From an uncultured Actinomycetes bacterium (GTDB taxonomy: Bacteria; Actinomycetota; Actinomycetes; Nanopelagicales; Nanopelagicaceae), in assembly GCA_903874255.1 (NCBI GenBank), contig CAIQRN010000001.1, positions 1-36,473 of the forward strand: DNA of 36,473 nt. Reading direction: 5' to 3'. Of this stretch, positions 1 to 11,766 are shown one piece after another (the first letter of the stretch is position 1; each line of letters begins with the position of its first letter). The notes beneath the pieces are model-generated. The model was not told the origin of the DNA. It was given only the letters and a program-made list of their open reading frames with translations, and ran no database searches. The position numbers and the translations under genes were made by a program.

Positions 1-1510
1 ATCTATGGGGGACTGGGCTTTTGATTCTAAGGTTTCAAAAATTGCCCACGATGCAAAGTCGTTGGCGCGTACAAATGGATTAACGGGAATCACTTTTGAT
101 ACTTCATTGGCAGCGTACTTAGTTAACCCAGGTGTTCGCGCGCAAGAGCTCAAGGATATTCAAGAACGTTGGGGAGATGGATCAGCAATTAACCAATCAA
201 CTGCCGAACAAGAGTTGTTGTCATCGGCTCGCGCAATGTTTACCTTGCGTGACTCATTAACTCGCGAGTTAAAAGAACGCAATTTGTGGGAACTCTTTAC
301 AACTATGGAGCTTCCAGTTGCCAAATTATTGGCTCAAATGGAGTCAATTGGCATTGCGGTCAATAAAAAGCAGTTAGATGAACTTGCTGCTTTCTTTGAG
401 GGCGAAGTGAACCGTGAAACTAAGGCCGCGCATGAGGCTGTCGGCCATGAATTTAATGTGGCATCTCCAAAACAATTACAGGTAGTTCTTTTCGATGAAC
501 TGCAATTACCAAAAACTAAGAAGATTAAAACAGGCTACACAACCGATGCTGAAAGTCTGGAGTGGTTGCACCAAAAGAGCGGTCACCCAGTCCTAACTTC
601 GTTGCTTCGAATCCGTGAAACTAAGAAACTTGGAACAACTGTCGAAGGTTTAATTACAGAGATAGCAAAAGACGGCCGAATTCATACACACTTCCAACAA
701 ACCGTCGCAGCAACTGGTCGACTTTCATCAACTGGCCCAAACTTACAAAATATTCCTGTACGCACCGAAGAAGGCCGCAAGATTCGTGATTGTTTTAGCG
801 TTGGAAAAGGCTATGTAGCGCTATTAACTGCCGATTACAGCCAGATTGAAATGCGCATCATGGCTCATTTATCCCACGACGGAAAACTTTTGGCAGCTTT
901 TGCATCAGGTGAAGATTTACATGCAACTGTTGCAGGACTTGTCTTTGGAGTTAAAGCCTCTGACGTTGATCCTGAAATGCGACGACAGATGAAGGCTATG
1001 TCTTATGGCTTGGCATATGGATTATCTTCATATGGATTAGCCGCTCAATTGGATATTTCCCCACCAGCCGCGCAGCAGTTGATGGATACTTACTTTGAAC
1101 GCTTCGGCGGAATCCGTGATTATTTGAAGACAGTAGTGGAGGATGCGCGCAAAGTTGGCTACACCGAAACGATTATGGGGCGCCGCAGATATCTACCCGA
1201 TTTAATGCATGATAATCGCCAGCGCCGTGAAGTCGCAGAGCGAATGGCTCTCAACGCCCCCATTCAAGGTTCGGCTGCAGACATTATTAAGTTAGCAATG
1301 CTTAAAGTGCAGGCGGCAATTGAGAAAGAAAAATTGTCGTCGAGATTACTTCTACAGATTCATGATGAGTTAATTCTTGAAGTAGTTGCGGGTGAAGAAG
1401 AGAAAATTAGCGAATTAGTTAAAGTTCAAATGGGTGCTGCATATCCGCTTAAAGCTCCATTAGATGTAAATGCAGGGTTAGGCCTTACTTGGCATGAAGC
1501 GGCGCACTAA
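1..1510 (+). CDS. polA: DNA polymerase I, 3' portion (5' end outside window)
   Basis: Polymerase A motifs in translation: TGRLSSTGPNLQNIP, ADYSQIEMRIMAHLS, RRQMKAMSYGLAYG, QIHDELILEV. The N-terminus resembles the exonuclease-like domain, so the frame starts upstream of the window. Confidence 0.96.
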   Translation, partial: SMGDWAFDSKVSKIAHDAKSLARTNGLTGITFDTSLAAYLVNPGVRAQELKDIQERWGDGSAINQSTAEQELLSSARAMFTLRDSLTRELKERNLWELFTTMELPVAKLLAQMESIGIAVNKKQLDELAAFFEGEVNRETKAAHEAVGHEFNVASPKQLQVVLFDELQLPKTKKIKTGYTTDAESLEWLHQKSGHPVLTSLLRIRETKKLGTTVEGLITEIAKDGRIHTHFQQTVAATGRLSSTGPNLQNIPVRTEEGRKIRDCFSVGKGYVALLTADYSQIEMRIMAHLSHDGKLLAAFASGEDLHATVAGLVFGVKASDVDPEMRRQMKAMSYGLAYGLSSYGLAAQLDISPPAAQQLMDTYFERFGGIRDYLKTVVEDARKVGYTETIMGRRRYLPDLMHDNRQRREVAERMALNAPIQGSAADIIKLAMLKVQAAIEKEKLSSRLLLQIHDELILEVVAGEEEKISELVKVQMGAAYPLKAPLDVNAGLGLTWHEAAH

Positions 1511-2769
1511 TTAGTTTCATCCGCGTTATCACGCATGGCGCGTAAATCATTTTCGGGTTTGATTCTTACGTTAGCCAAGGAAAGTGATTTTCTGCCTAAA
1601 TAAAGAATTACTGCTCCTGCTGCAATACATCCTGGTGTAATTGCTAATGCAATCCTCGGTGAAAATTCCTGTGAGACAAAACCACCAAAAGCAGATCCTA
1701 GCGCCATGAAAGATCCCTCGATAGTCCAAATCCAACCAATCGATGAAACCTCAGAACCTAACGGACGTACCGCTTCCAATACTTCCCAATAAAAAACTTG
1801 TTGCGCACCTCCGATAAATCCTAAGACTCCTCCCAATAAAGCAAGACTCCAGCCCGGATAAGTAAGACTTAAAGGCATCGCAAAAATTAACCACACCATG
1901 TAGTTGCGCATGAACCACCCCAAAGGCGTATAGCGCTTTGAAACTATTCCCGCTGCGATTCCACCCATGATGCTTGCGATGCCCATTGCTGCAAGAATCC
2001 AAGCTGTTCGAGATTGAACATTTTCTAGAGTCGCAAAGGCTGGCACAGCGACATCAAAAACACCCCAACCAAATCCAATAAATACTCCCTCGATCATCAA
2101 GAGTTGAATTGATCGATGCTTCCACAACGCCTTTTGTCCCGAGTTTTTCTTTTCAGGTATCCATGCGCGAGAGACAGGATTTACTGCCAGTGCGCCACCA
2201 CCAACTGCCATGCAACTAGCTGCAAAGAGAAGTGCAGATTGAGGGTGCTTAGAAAGTGCAAGCGCAGTTGCAAAAACCGGTCCCAAAACACCTGCAGCAT
2301 TGATTACCGCGGTATCAATTGCATAAGCACTTCGTAATAGATCATCAGAGACGATTGCTTTCCACAGTGGTCGAATTGAAAGATTAATCGGGGGAGCACT
2401 TACTCCTAATAGAAAAGCAAAGCCGAGAATAGTTGGACGAGAATGTGCCGAACTCAAGACAATGAGCATGGTTACATATCCTGGAACCAAAATTCGTAGC
2501 GGCCATTTTTGTCCGTAGCGGTCCATGATTGATGAGCGCACGCCCGCCGATAATGAACCAGCTACTGAATTGACTCCAATAACCAGTCCAGCAAAAGCAA
2601 TCGAATGTGTTTCCTGTACGGCTTTAAAGAAAATGGATAACCCCACCATTCCATAGGCAATTCGAGCCGGAAATGAGGCAAGAAAAAGCGTCACTACCTG
2701 TGGGGTGCGAAAGAAATCTATATATCGTTTCATTTGAACCTTGAGTCTATCTTTACTGGCCATATTCAC
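1507..2769 (-). CDS. MFS transporter
   Basis: 420 aa with about 12 hydrophobic segments and MFS-like layout (SIMDRYGQKWPLRILVPG loop). Start could be GTG at 2769 or ATG at 2763. Confidence 0.8.
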   Translation of the reverse strand: MNMASKDRLKVQMKRYIDFFRTPQVVTLFLASFPARIAYGMVGLSIFFKAVQETHSIAFAGLVIGVNSVAGSLSAGVRSSIMDRYGQKWPLRILVPGYVTMLIVLSSAHSRPTILGFAFLLGVSAPPINLSIRPLWKAIVSDDLLRSAYAIDTAVINAAGVLGPVFATALALSKHPQSALLFAASCMAVGGGALAVNPVSRAWIPEKKNSGQKALWKHRSIQLLMIEGVFIGFGWGVFDVAVPAFATLENVQSRTAWILAAMGIASIMGGIAAGIVSKRYTPLGWFMRNYMVWLIFAMPLSLTYPGWSLALLGGVLGFIGGAQQVFYWEVLEAVRPLGSEVSSIGWIWTIEGSFMALGSAFGGFVSQEFSPRIALAITPGCIAAGAVILYLGRKSLSLANVRIKPENDLRAMRDNADETN

Positions 2770-2861
2770 GCATGGATTTGCTCTAACTCACGCGCAAACC
2801 GTACCCTTGCCCTTCAGCCGCGCGAGCGGGAACTACTACTCATCTATCCCTACGGAGCAAA

Positions 2862-4220
2862 TTGACTACAGCACCAGTAATTGCAGTAAATGACATCGGA
2901 TCAGCTGCCGACTTTCTAGCAGCCATCGAAGGCACAATCAGAAATTTTAATGACGGAGATCTAGTAACAGGAACAATCGTCCAGGTTGGACGCGAAGAAG
3001 TTCTTGTAGACATCGGATACAAAACAGAAGGTGTTATTCCTTCGCGCGAGCTTTCAATTCGCCACGATGTAGATCCAAGTTCACTTGTAAAAGTTGGCGA
3101 AACTATTGAGGCCCTTGTTCTTCAAAAAGAAGATAAAGAAGGCCGTCTCATTCTTTCCAAGAAGCGCGCACAATACGAACGCGCATGGGGAGACATCGAA
3201 GGTAAGAAAGAACGCGATGAAGTTGTCATCGGAACTGTTATTGAAGTTGTTAAGGGTGGACTCATCGTTGACATCGGACTACGCGGATTCTTGCCAGCAT
3301 CTTTGGTTGAAATGCGTCGTGTTCGCGATTTAACTCCATACATTGGCAAGCAGGTTGAAGCTCGAATCATCGAACTTGATAAGAACCGCAACAACGTTGT
3401 TCTTTCACGTCGTGCCTTCCTAGAGCAGACACAATCAGAGTCACGCACAACATTCCTTAATCAGCTACAAAAGGGCCAAGTACGTTCAGGTGTTGTTTCA
3501 TCTATCGTGAACTTCGGTGCTTTCGTTGACCTTGGTGGAGTAGATGGACTTGTCCACGTTTCAGAGCTTTCTTGGAAGCACATTGATCATCCAGGTGAAG
3601 TTGTTGAAGTTGGCGATGAAGTAACTGTTGAAGTTCTTGAAGTTGATTTTGAGCGCGAACGCGTTTCACTTTCACTTAAGGCAACACAAGAAGATCCATG
3701 GCAGGCATTTGCTCGCACACATACAATCAATCAGGTTGTTCCAGGTGTGGTTACAAAGCTTGTTCCATTCGGAGCATTTATTCGTGTACACGAAGGCATT
3801 GAAGGCCTTGTTCACATTTCTGAGTTGGCAGAACGCCACGTTGAAATTCCAGAACAGGTTGTCCAAGTTGATGACGAACTATTTGTAAAGATTATCGACA
3901 TCGATCTAGAGCGCCGTCGTATTTCACTGTCATTGAAGCAAGCTAATGAGGGACATGAGATTGAGATCGAAGCATTCGATCCAACTCAATACGGAATGGC
4001 TGCTCGCTATGACGCAGAAGGAAACTTCATTTATCCAGAAGGTTTCGATGCTGAAGCACAAGAGTGGAAGCCAGGATATGAAACTCAGCGCGAAGAGTGG
4101 GAGCAACAATATGCTCAAGCTCAAGAGCGTTTCTTGGCACACAAGAAGCAGAAAGCAGAGGCAAAGGCTGCCGATGCTGCTGCAACTCCAGCAGAGGAAG
4201 AAACTCCTGCTGCAGAGTAG
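2862..4220 (+). CDS. rpsA: 30S ribosomal protein S1
   Basis: Four S1 repeats (GTIVQVGREEVLVDIGYKTEGVIP, GGLIVDIGLRGFLPAS, GAFVDLGGVDGLVHVSELSW, GAFIRVHEGIEGLVHISELAE). TTG start after a GGAG SD. Confidence 0.97.
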   Translation: MTTAPVIAVNDIGSAADFLAAIEGTIRNFNDGDLVTGTIVQVGREEVLVDIGYKTEGVIPSRELSIRHDVDPSSLVKVGETIEALVLQKEDKEGRLILSKKRAQYERAWGDIEGKKERDEVVIGTVIEVVKGGLIVDIGLRGFLPASLVEMRRVRDLTPYIGKQVEARIIELDKNRNNVVLSRRAFLEQTQSESRTTFLNQLQKGQVRSGVVSSIVNFGAFVDLGGVDGLVHVSELSWKHIDHPGEVVEVGDEVTVEVLEVDFERERVSLSLKATQEDPWQAFARTHTINQVVPGVVTKLVPFGAFIRVHEGIEGLVHISELAERHVEIPEQVVQVDDELFVKIIDIDLERRRISLSLKQANEGHEIEIEAFDPTQYGMAARYDAEGNFIYPEGFDAEAQEWKPGYETQREEWEQQYAQAQERFLAHKKQKAEAKAADAAATPAEEETPAAE

Positions 4221-4237
4221 TTGGAATTAAAGTTAAA

Positions 4238-4270
4238 GGACTCGACATGATTGTCGGGTCCTTTTTCTTT
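4238..4270 (+). terminator. Rho-independent terminator after rpsA
   Basis: 10-bp stem GGACTCGACA-tgat-TGTCGGGTCC (one G-U) followed by TTTTTCTTTT. Confidence 0.9.
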
Positions 4271-4281
4271 TCCTATGTGGT

Positions 4282-4287
4282 TATTCT
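4282..4287 (+). promoter_or_regulatory. Putative -10 (TATTCT) for leaderless coaE
   Basis: TANNNT hexamer ending 6 nt before the coaE ATG and just after the rpsA terminator. Confidence 0.5.
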
Positions 4288-4293
4288 TTCCTC

Positions 4294-4890
4294 ATGCGCG
4301 TGATTGGTTTAACCGGTGGTATGGGAAGCGGCAAGTCGCTTGCAGCCGAATTCTTCGCAGATCTAGGTGCGCTAGTAATTGATGCCGACCAATTGGCGCG
4401 TTCAGCAATCGAACGTGGTTCAGCTGGATTTGATCAAGTTGTATCAATTTTCGGGGATTCCATTTTGCGCAATGGAGATATCGACCGACGCGCACTAGGG
4501 GAGTTAATTTTCAAGAACCCAGAGCTAAAAAATAAATTAGAAAATATTATTCACCCCTGGATCCGAAATGAATTTGAAGAGGCAGTTTCTTCGCTTAAAT
4601 CCGATGAAACCCTTGTTTATGAAATTCCATTGCTTTTTGAAACCAAAGCGGCAGATAGATTTGATGTCGTCATCACGGTCGAAGCTTCATTGGAAAATCG
4701 AATTGCACGGTTGCGGGCCAAAGGCCTGCACATATCTGAAATTGAGTCACGCATTGGCGCGCAAGCAACTCGAGAACAACGTGAGTCTGTAGCCGATTAT
4801 CTTATTGAAAATGATGGAAATGCAGATGATTTGCTCCGCAAAGTTGAAAATATCTGGGATGAACTCGCGGTCAGGGATGTAAAAAAGTAG
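4294..4890 (+). CDS. coaE: Dephospho-CoA kinase
   Basis: N-terminal MRVIGLTGGMGSGKSLAAEFFADLGALVIDADQLAR and YEIPLLFE motif. Confidence 0.96.
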   Translation: MRVIGLTGGMGSGKSLAAEFFADLGALVIDADQLARSAIERGSAGFDQVVSIFGDSILRNGDIDRRALGELIFKNPELKNKLENIIHPWIRNEFEEAVSSLKSDETLVYEIPLLFETKAADRFDVVITVEASLENRIARLRAKGLHISEIESRIGAQATREQRESVADYLIENDGNADDLLRKVENIWDELAVRDVKK

Positions 4891-4893
4891 GCT
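4888..4893 (+). promoter_or_regulatory. Putative -10 (TAGGCT) for leaderless uvrB
   Basis: TANNNT hexamer overlapping the coaE stop codon, ending 6 nt before the uvrB ATG. Confidence 0.4.
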
Positions 4894-4899
4894 TGGCAA

Positions 4900-6981
4900 A
4901 TGCGCCCGATTTCAGAACTCCAACGTCGGGTGGAGCCATTTCAAGTAATTAGTGACTATGTCCCAGCAGGTGATCAACCCGAGGCTATCGCCGAAATCGC
5001 TCGGCGTATTAACGCGGGTGAACAAGATGTAGTTTTACTCGGAGCAACAGGTACGGGAAAATCGGCAACAACTGCCTGGCTTATTGAAAAATTGCAACGA
5101 CCGACTTTGGTTCTAGCTCCAAATAAAACGTTGGCGGCACAGTTAGCAAATGAATTTCGTGAGCTATTGCCAAATAATGCGGTTGAATATTTTGTCTCTT
5201 ATTACGACTATTACCAACCCGAGGCGTACGTCCCTCAAACGGATACCTTTATTGAAAAGGATTCGAGTGTTAACGATGAGGTAGAGCGCTTACGGCATTC
5301 GGCTACTAACTCATTGCTGACTCGTCGAGATGTGATTGTTGTGGCGACAGTCTCCTGTATTTATGGACTAGGTACGCCACAAGAGTATGTAGATCGCATG
5401 ATCAAATTACGCGTGGGCGATGAAATTGAACGTAATGCTTTGCTTCGCAAATTTGTAGATGTGCAGTATAAAAGAAACGATGTCGCCTTTGAGCGCGGAA
5501 CTTTTAGAGTACGCGGGGATACAATCGAAATTATCCCGATGTATGAAGAGCTAGCTATACGCATTGAAATGTTCGGTGATGAAATCGAAAAAATTACAAC
5601 GCTTCATCCTTTGACGGGTGAAATCATGCGTGATGAAACTGAGATGTATATATTCCCGGCTACGCACTATGCCGCTGGCCCTGAAACCATGAAGCGCGCA
5701 ATTGGCGATATCCAGGATGAGCTTCAAATACAACTCAATCTCTTTGAAAAGCAGGGAAAACTTCTTGAAGCGCAGCGCTTAAGAATGAGAACAACTTTTG
5801 ATATTGAAATGATGGAACAAATTGGCTTTTGCAGTGGCATTGAGAACTATTCTCGCCATCTAGATGATCGAGGCGCTGGTTCTGCACCCAACTGCCTCCT
5901 CGACTATTTTCCGGAAGATTTTCTCGTGGTTATTGATGAGAGCCATGTGACTGTTCCGCAGTTAGGTGCCATGTTTGAAGGCGATGCATCACGCAAGAGA
6001 ACTTTGGTTGAACATGGTTTCAGATTGCCTAGCGCGCTCGATAATCGCCCACTCAAATTCCCTGAGTTTCTAGAACGCACCGGCCAAAAACTGTACTTGT
6101 CGGCAACACCCGGCAAATATGAGATGGCTAAGGTAGATGGGGACGTTGTTGAACAAGTCATTCGCCCTACCGGTTTGGTGGATCCACAAATAATAATCAA
6201 ACCGATTAAAGGCCAAATTGATGACCTGCTTACAGAGATCACAATTCGTGCAGAACGAAATGAACGCGTTCTTGTCACAACGTTAACTAAGAAGATGAGT
6301 GAAGATTTAACAGATTACTTACAGGAAAAGGGTGTGCGCGTTCGTTACCTTCACTCAGAGGTGGACACACTGCGACGAGTTGAACTACTACGTGAACTTC
6401 GAACTGGCGAATATGATGTTTTGATAGGAATCAACTTATTGCGTGAAGGTTTGGACTTACCTGAAGTTTCATTAGTTGCAATTCTTGATGCTGATAAAGA
6501 AGGATTCTTGCGTTCGGCCACTTCACTTATTCAAACGATTGGGCGAGCTGCACGAAATGTCTCAGGCGAAGTGCATATGTATGCCGACAACATCACAGCA
6601 TCGATGGCCAAGGCAATTGATGAGACAAATAGAAGACGTGCAAAGCAGGTTGCATACAACCTCGAAAAAGGCGTGGACCCTCAACCATTGCGAAAGAAGA
6701 TCGCAGATATTACCGATCTCATAAACAGAGAATCAGAGGATACGGAAGAGTTAATGGCTTCCAATAAGCGGGCTAACCAAAAGAGTGCAACAACCACAGG
6801 TTTATACGTGAAATCACTGGAGTCTTTGCCACGCCAAGAGTTAATGGCATTGATAGGCTCGCTCACTGATCAGATGCGTGCTGCTGCCGGAGACCTTCAA
6901 TTTGAGGTAGCGGCAAGGTTAAGAGATGAAATAAAGATTTTGAAGAAGGAACTACGTTCAATGGAAGAGGCTGGGGTTTAG
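4900..6981 (+). CDS. uvrB: Excinuclease ABC subunit B
   Basis: [39 protein letters not shown] and C-terminal UVR motif. Confidence 0.98.
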   Translation: MRPISELQRRVEPFQVISDYVPAGDQPEAIAEIARRINAGEQDVVLLGATGTGKSATTAWLIEKLQRPTLVLAPNKTLAAQLANEFRELLPNNAVEYFVSYYDYYQPEAYVPQTDTFIEKDSSVNDEVERLRHSATNSLLTRRDVIVVATVSCIYGLGTPQEYVDRMIKLRVGDEIERNALLRKFVDVQYKRNDVAFERGTFRVRGDTIEIIPMYEELAIRIEMFGDEIEKITTLHPLTGEIMRDETEMYIFPATHYAAGPETMKRAIGDIQDELQIQLNLFEKQGKLLEAQRLRMRTTFDIEMMEQIGFCSGIENYSRHLDDRGAGSAPNCLLDYFPEDFLVVIDESHVTVPQLGAMFEGDASRKRTLVEHGFRLPSALDNRPLKFPEFLERTGQKLYLSATPGKYEMAKVDGDVVEQVIRPTGLVDPQIIIKPIKGQIDDLLTEITIRAERNERVLVTTLTKKMSEDLTDYLQEKGVRVRYLHSEVDTLRRVELLRELRTGEYDVLIGINLLREGLDLPEVSLVAILDADKEGFLRSATSLIQTIGRAARNVSGEVHMYADNITASMAKAIDETNRRRAKQVAYNLEKGVDPQPLRKKIADITDLINRESEDTEELMASNKRANQKSATTTGLYVKSLESLPRQELMALIGSLTDQMRAAAGDLQFEVAARLRDEIKILKKELRSMEEAGV

Positions 6982-9839
6982 TGACTATCGATAAATTAAT
7001 TGTCCGTGGTGCGCGCGAACATAACCTCAAAAATGTTTCTATCGAACTCCCACGCAATGCACTCATTGTATTTACCGGGCTTTCAGGTTCTGGAAAATCT
7101 TCATTAGCTTTTGACACAATATTTGCCGAAGGGCAGCGTCGATATGTTGAATCACTCTCGGCATATGCACGTCAGTTTCTCGGTCAAATGGATAAACCAG
7201 ATGTCGACTTCATTGAAGGTTTATCTCCTGCAGTTTCAATTGATCAAAAATCTACCAATCGAAATCCGCGCTCTACGGTCGGAACAATCACCGAGGTTTA
7301 TGACTATTTACGGCTGCTTTTTGCACGAGCAGGTCGCCCTCACTGCCCAAATTGTGGGAAAGCGGTAACCCGCCAATCACCGCAACAAATTGTTGATCAA
7401 ATATTGACAATGCCTGCAGCAACTAAATTTCAAATCCTTGCGCCAATCGTTCGCGCGCGAAAAGGAGAGTTCGTTGATCTTTTTGCAGATTTGATCAATC
7501 AAGGTTTTTCCCGTGCCCGTGTTGATGGAACAGTAATCGCTTTGACCGAAGCACCAAAGTTGAAGAAGCAGGAAAAGCACACAATTGAAGTTGTCGTAGA
7601 TCGCCTTACGGCTAAGGCGGAGTCTAAAACGCGCCTTACCGATTCGATTGAAACAGCTCTGCGACTTGCATCTGGAATTGTCTTATTAGATTTTGTTGAC
7701 GCCAAGGGCGACGACAAGGAACGAACATTCAGCGAGCATCTTGCTTGTCATGATTGCAACTTATCTTTTGAAGAACTTGAGCCACGCTCTTTTTCTTTCA
7801 ACTCACCTTTCGGCGCTTGCCCTGAATGTTCTGGTATTGGCACAAAGTTGGAAGTGGATAGCGATCTAATAATTCCCGATGATTCGATTTCGATTAATGA
7901 AGGGGCAATTGCTCCTTGGTCCGGTGGTCAATCCTCCGACTATTTCCTTCGCCTGCTAGAAGCGCTAGCCAAGGACGTCAATTTCTCTTTGGATACACCC
8001 TGGAAAAAGATTTCAGTAAAAGCACGAGATGCAATTATTAATGGTTATGAATATGAAATTAAGATGAAGTACAAGGGCCGCTATGGAACTAAAAACTACA
8101 CAACAGGCTTTGAGGGCGTAGTTCCCTTTATTCATCGTCGCCATAGTGAAACAGATAGCGATTACAGTCGAGATAAATATGAAGCCTATATGCGAGAAAC
8201 ACCTTGTGATGTTTGTAAAGGTGCGCGACTAAAGCCAGAGGTTCTAGCTGTATCGCTAGGCGGCAAGAACATTAGTGAAATTACAGAACTTTCAATCATG
8301 GATTGTGCCGAGTTTCTGAAGGCTATAAAACTAAATAAACGTGAAGCACAGATTGCTGAGCGCGTCATGAAGGAAGTGCATGCGCGTTTAGGATTTTTAC
8401 TTGATGTTGGTTTGGACTACTTATCTCTTGCCCGTCCAGCTGGCACTTTATCCGGGGGAGAAGCACAACGCATTCGTCTTGCTACCCAAATCGGAAGCGG
8501 TCTGGTCGGGGTTCTCTATGTATTGGATGAGCCAAGTATCGGTCTTCATCAACGCGATAATCGACGTTTGATTGACACACTCACACGGCTTCGCAATTTA
8601 GGCAACACACTTATTGTCGTTGAGCATGATGAAGAAACAATCCGTACTGCCGACTGGGTAGTCGATATTGGTCCAGGCGCAGGAGAACATGGCGGAAAAG
8701 TTGTAGTTTCTGGCAGTTACGAAGAGCTCATTGCTTCTGAGGAATCGATAACAGGGGCCTATCTCTCAGGTCGTAAATCAATTGCCATTCCGGAAAAACG
8801 TCGTCCTATTGATCCAAAGCGCCAACTAGTTGTAAAAGGTGCAAAAGAAAATAATCTTCAGAACATCGATGTTGAAGTTCCACTTGGGGTTTTTGTCTCA
8901 GTTACTGGTGTCAGCGGTTCCGGAAAATCAACTCTTGTGAATGACATTTTGTATACAACTCTTGCCAACAAACTTAATGGTTCACGTCTAGTACCTGGCC
9001 GCCATCGAACAGTTACAGGAATCGATCTGCTCGACAAAGTTGTGCATGTAGATCAATCTCCAATCGGTCGCACCCCACGTTCTAACCCAGCTACTTATAC
9101 GGGCGTATTCGATAAAGTGCGGGCTCTATTTGCCGAAACCTCTGAGGCAAAGATTCGTGGTTATCAGCAAGGGCGATTCTCATTTAACGTCAAAGGTGGG
9201 CGTTGTGAGAATTGTTCGGGTGACGGCACGATCACGATTGAGATGAATTTCTTGCCAGATGTTTATGTACCTTGCGAGGTGTGTCACGGTGCGCGCTATA
9301 ACCGTGAGACGCTCGAAGTTCATTACAAAGGTAAAACCATTGCAGATGTACTTGATATGCCTATTGAACTTGCCGCCGATTTCTTCGAGTCCGTTCCTGC
9401 GATTGCACGCTATTTAAAAACACTCAACGACGTGGGACTTGGTTATGTTCGTCTCGGACAATCGGCTCCAACACTTTCAGGGGGCGAGGCACAGCGGGTA
9501 AAATTAGCAACCGAACTACAGCGTCGTTCTACTGGACGAACAATTTATGTGCTTGATGAACCAACGACGGGTCTTCATTTCGAAGATGTTAGTAAATTAC
9601 TCGGAGTTCTCAATCGTTTGGTAGATACGGGCAATACGGTTGTTGTTATCGAACATAATCTTGATGTTATTAAATCTTCTGACTGGGTCATTGATATGGG
9701 CCCAGAAGGCGGATTCCGGGGTGGCTTAGTTGTCGCCCAGGGAACACCAGAAGATGTTGCAAAAGTGAAAGCAAGCTACACCGGTCAATTCCTAGGCGAG
9801 ATTTTAGCTAGTAACCGAAAAGTTACGACAAAGAAGTAA
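6981..9839 (+). CDS. uvrA: Excinuclease ABC subunit A
   Basis: Two ABC domains, zinc-finger CxxC motifs, [49 protein letters not shown] start overlapping the uvrB stop by 1 nt. Confidence 0.98.
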   Translation: MTIDKLIVRGAREHNLKNVSIELPRNALIVFTGLSGSGKSSLAFDTIFAEGQRRYVESLSAYARQFLGQMDKPDVDFIEGLSPAVSIDQKSTNRNPRSTVGTITEVYDYLRLLFARAGRPHCPNCGKAVTRQSPQQIVDQILTMPAATKFQILAPIVRARKGEFVDLFADLINQGFSRARVDGTVIALTEAPKLKKQEKHTIEVVVDRLTAKAESKTRLTDSIETALRLASGIVLLDFVDAKGDDKERTFSEHLACHDCNLSFEELEPRSFSFNSPFGACPECSGIGTKLEVDSDLIIPDDSISINEGAIAPWSGGQSSDYFLRLLEALAKDVNFSLDTPWKKISVKARDAIINGYEYEIKMKYKGRYGTKNYTTGFEGVVPFIHRRHSETDSDYSRDKYEAYMRETPCDVCKGARLKPEVLAVSLGGKNISEITELSIMDCAEFLKAIKLNKREAQIAERVMKEVHARLGFLLDVGLDYLSLARPAGTLSGGEAQRIRLATQIGSGLVGVLYVLDEPSIGLHQRDNRRLIDTLTRLRNLGNTLIVVEHDEETIRTADWVVDIGPGAGEHGGKVVVSGSYEELIASEESITGAYLSGRKSIAIPEKRRPIDPKRQLVVKGAKENNLQNIDVEVPLGVFVSVTGVSGSGKSTLVNDILYTTLANKLNGSRLVPGRHRTVTGIDLLDKVVHVDQSPIGRTPRSNPATYTGVFDKVRALFAETSEAKIRGYQQGRFSFNVKGGRCENCSGDGTITIEMNFLPDVYVPCEVCHGARYNRETLEVHYKGKTIADVLDMPIELAADFFESVPAIARYLKTLNDVGLGYVRLGQSAPTLSGGEAQRVKLATELQRRSTGRTIYVLDEPTTGLHFEDVSKLLGVLNRLVDTGNTVVVIEHNLDVIKSSDWVIDMGPEGGFRGGLVVAQGTPEDVAKVKASYTGQFLGEILASNRKVTTKK

Positions 9840-9844
9840 AGCCC

Positions 9845-11764
9845 ATGGCAGATCCCCAAAGCTATCGCCCAACGGATATTCCAAAGTTACCTGGTGTCTA
9901 TCGCTTTTATGACGCAACCGACACAGTTATCTATGTAGGAAAAGCTATTAATCTGAAAAATCGACTCAGTAATTATTTTCAAGGCAATCTAGCTGAAAAA
10001 ACTTATCGAATGGTGCATCAAGCCGTTCGAGTTGATTGGACAATCGTAGATACAGAAGTCGAAGCTCTTCAGTTGGAGTTTTCTTGGATCAAGCAATACG
10101 CCCCGCAATATAACGTTCAATTTCGAGATGACAAGTCCTATCCGTATTTAGCCATTACAAGTAATGAGGAGTTTCCTCGAATATTCATAACTCGCAAATC
10201 AAAGCGACCCGGCATTTCCTATTTTGGTCCATTCACACATACTTGGGCGCTAAGAAGTACTTTCGATGTAATTTTAAAAACTTTCCCAATCAGATCTTGT
10301 ACAACTAGTAATTTTGCGCGGGCACAACGCACTAAACGCCAGTGCTTACTAGGGGACATCGGTAAGTGCGCAGCCCCTTGTGTTGAATGGGTCAGCAAGG
10401 ATGATCATAAGGAACTCGCAAATCGTTTAGTAAAATTTATGACAAATGGAAACGCAGACATAGTTCCAACCTTGCGCAATGAGATGGAGCTTGCATCCCA
10501 GCGTGAGGAATTTGAACGAGCGAGCAAAATTAGAGATTCAATTGATGCAATAGAACGGGCACAAGAATCTGCCGAAGCGGCGCTACCTGAAAATCTAACG
10601 GCGGACATAGTGGCAATACATCATGACGGTGCGCATGCGGCCGGCTCTATTTTCATCGTTCGAGGTGGCGCTATCAAAGGATCTCGTTCTTGGATTGTTG
10701 ATCAGAGCAAGTCACTAGAAGGCGATGATGAAATGGGAGCGCTCTTTTATTCCATCTATAGTCAGAGCGCCCCAAATGATATCCCTGCCGAAATTCTGAT
10801 AAATGAAAGACCGTTGGATGCATCAGCACTTGAAGCTTGGCTCAGTGAATTGCGTGGAGCACCCGTTTCTTTAAAGGTGCCGCAACGTGGTGAAAAAGTT
10901 GAGATTCTTGCCACCGTAAAACGCAATGCACAGTATTCATTGATTCAATTCTTGAGCAAACGAGCAAATGATGCTGCGGTAAGTGGAAAGGCACTAACAG
11001 AGATTGAAGAAGCACTCGACTTGGATCGCACACCACTTCGAATTGAATGTTTCGATATCTCAAACATCTCTGGAACCTCTGTAGTTGCTTCAATGGTGGT
11101 CTTTGAAGATGGCTTAGCCAAGAAAAGCGAATATCGCCGGTTCATCATTAATACCTCTGAAGGCTTCGATGACACACGGGCTATGCATCAGGTAATCACT
11201 CGCCGTTTAAAGCGTCTGCTCGATGACCGTTCAGTAGATGAAGCAGAAGTGGCAGAACTTGGTGGAAAGTTGAGCAAGTTCTCATACCCACCACAGTTAA
11301 TTGTTGTCGATGGCGGCCAACCACAAGTTAATGCTGCTGCACGGGCATTATCTGAACTTGGCATTGTTGACATCGCGCTATGTGGCTTGGCCAAACGTTT
11401 AGAAGAAGTTTGGATTCCCGGTTCAAAAGATCCTTTGATTTTGCCACGATCAAGTGAAGGCCTATATCTACTTCAGCGAATCCGTGATGAGGCGCATAGA
11501 TTTGCGATTACTTTTCACCGCTCACGTCGATCCAAAGTAATGCTCGAATCTATCCTTGATGAAATTCCGCAGCTTGGACAGGCACGTAGGAAAGCACTGC
11601 TTGAGCGTTTTGGTTCTGTTGCAGCTATTAGGAAGGCTTCAGTTGAAGATATCGCTGCAACACCAGGAATAGGAAGCAAGATTGCAGGGCTCATTGAAGG
11701 GCAACTGCAATTCATGAGCTCACAACAGATAAATGTCACTACTGGTGAAATTTTGGATAATTAA
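9845..11764 (+). CDS. uvrC: Excinuclease ABC subunit C
   Basis: GIY-YIG domain (PGVYRFYDATDTVIYVGKA), UvrC/RNase H-like region (IECFDISNISGTSVVASMVVFEDG), C-terminal HhH. Confidence 0.97.
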   Translation: MADPQSYRPTDIPKLPGVYRFYDATDTVIYVGKAINLKNRLSNYFQGNLAEKTYRMVHQAVRVDWTIVDTEVEALQLEFSWIKQYAPQYNVQFRDDKSYPYLAITSNEEFPRIFITRKSKRPGISYFGPFTHTWALRSTFDVILKTFPIRSCTTSNFARAQRTKRQCLLGDIGKCAAPCVEWVSKDDHKELANRLVKFMTNGNADIVPTLRNEMELASQREEFERASKIRDSIDAIERAQESAEAALPENLTADIVAIHHDGAHAAGSIFIVRGGAIKGSRSWIVDQSKSLEGDDEMGALFYSIYSQSAPNDIPAEILINERPLDASALEAWLSELRGAPVSLKVPQRGEKVEILATVKRNAQYSLIQFLSKRANDAAVSGKALTEIEEALDLDRTPLRIECFDISNISGTSVVASMVVFEDGLAKKSEYRRFIINTSEGFDDTRAMHQVITRRLKRLLDDRSVDEAEVAELGGKLSKFSYPPQLIVVDGGQPQVNAAARALSELGIVDIALCGLAKRLEEVWIPGSKDPLILPRSSEGLYLLQRIRDEAHRFAITFHRSRRSKVMLESILDEIPQLGQARRKALLERFGSVAAIRKASVEDIAATPGIGSKIAGLIEGQLQFMSSQQINVTTGEILDN

Positions 11765-11766
11765 TA

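Noticed and set aside
2802-2861. rpsA promoter TTGCTC-N18-TACCCT and a GCGA-tetraloop hairpin CCGC-gcga-GCGG in the leader
   Set aside because: Plausible but the -35 is weak and the 4-bp stem is short; not reported as a feature.
2840-4303. Many 60-108 aa alternative-frame ORFs across rpsA (e.g. 3094-3333 +, 3122-3448 -, 3930-4142 -)
   Set aside because: They overlap a strong rpsA CDS, have low-complexity unlike-protein composition and no start signals; shadow ORFs.
5904-6278. 124-aa antisense ORF within uvrB
   Set aside because: Shadow of the uvrB coding frame; Ser/Arg-rich translation with no motif.
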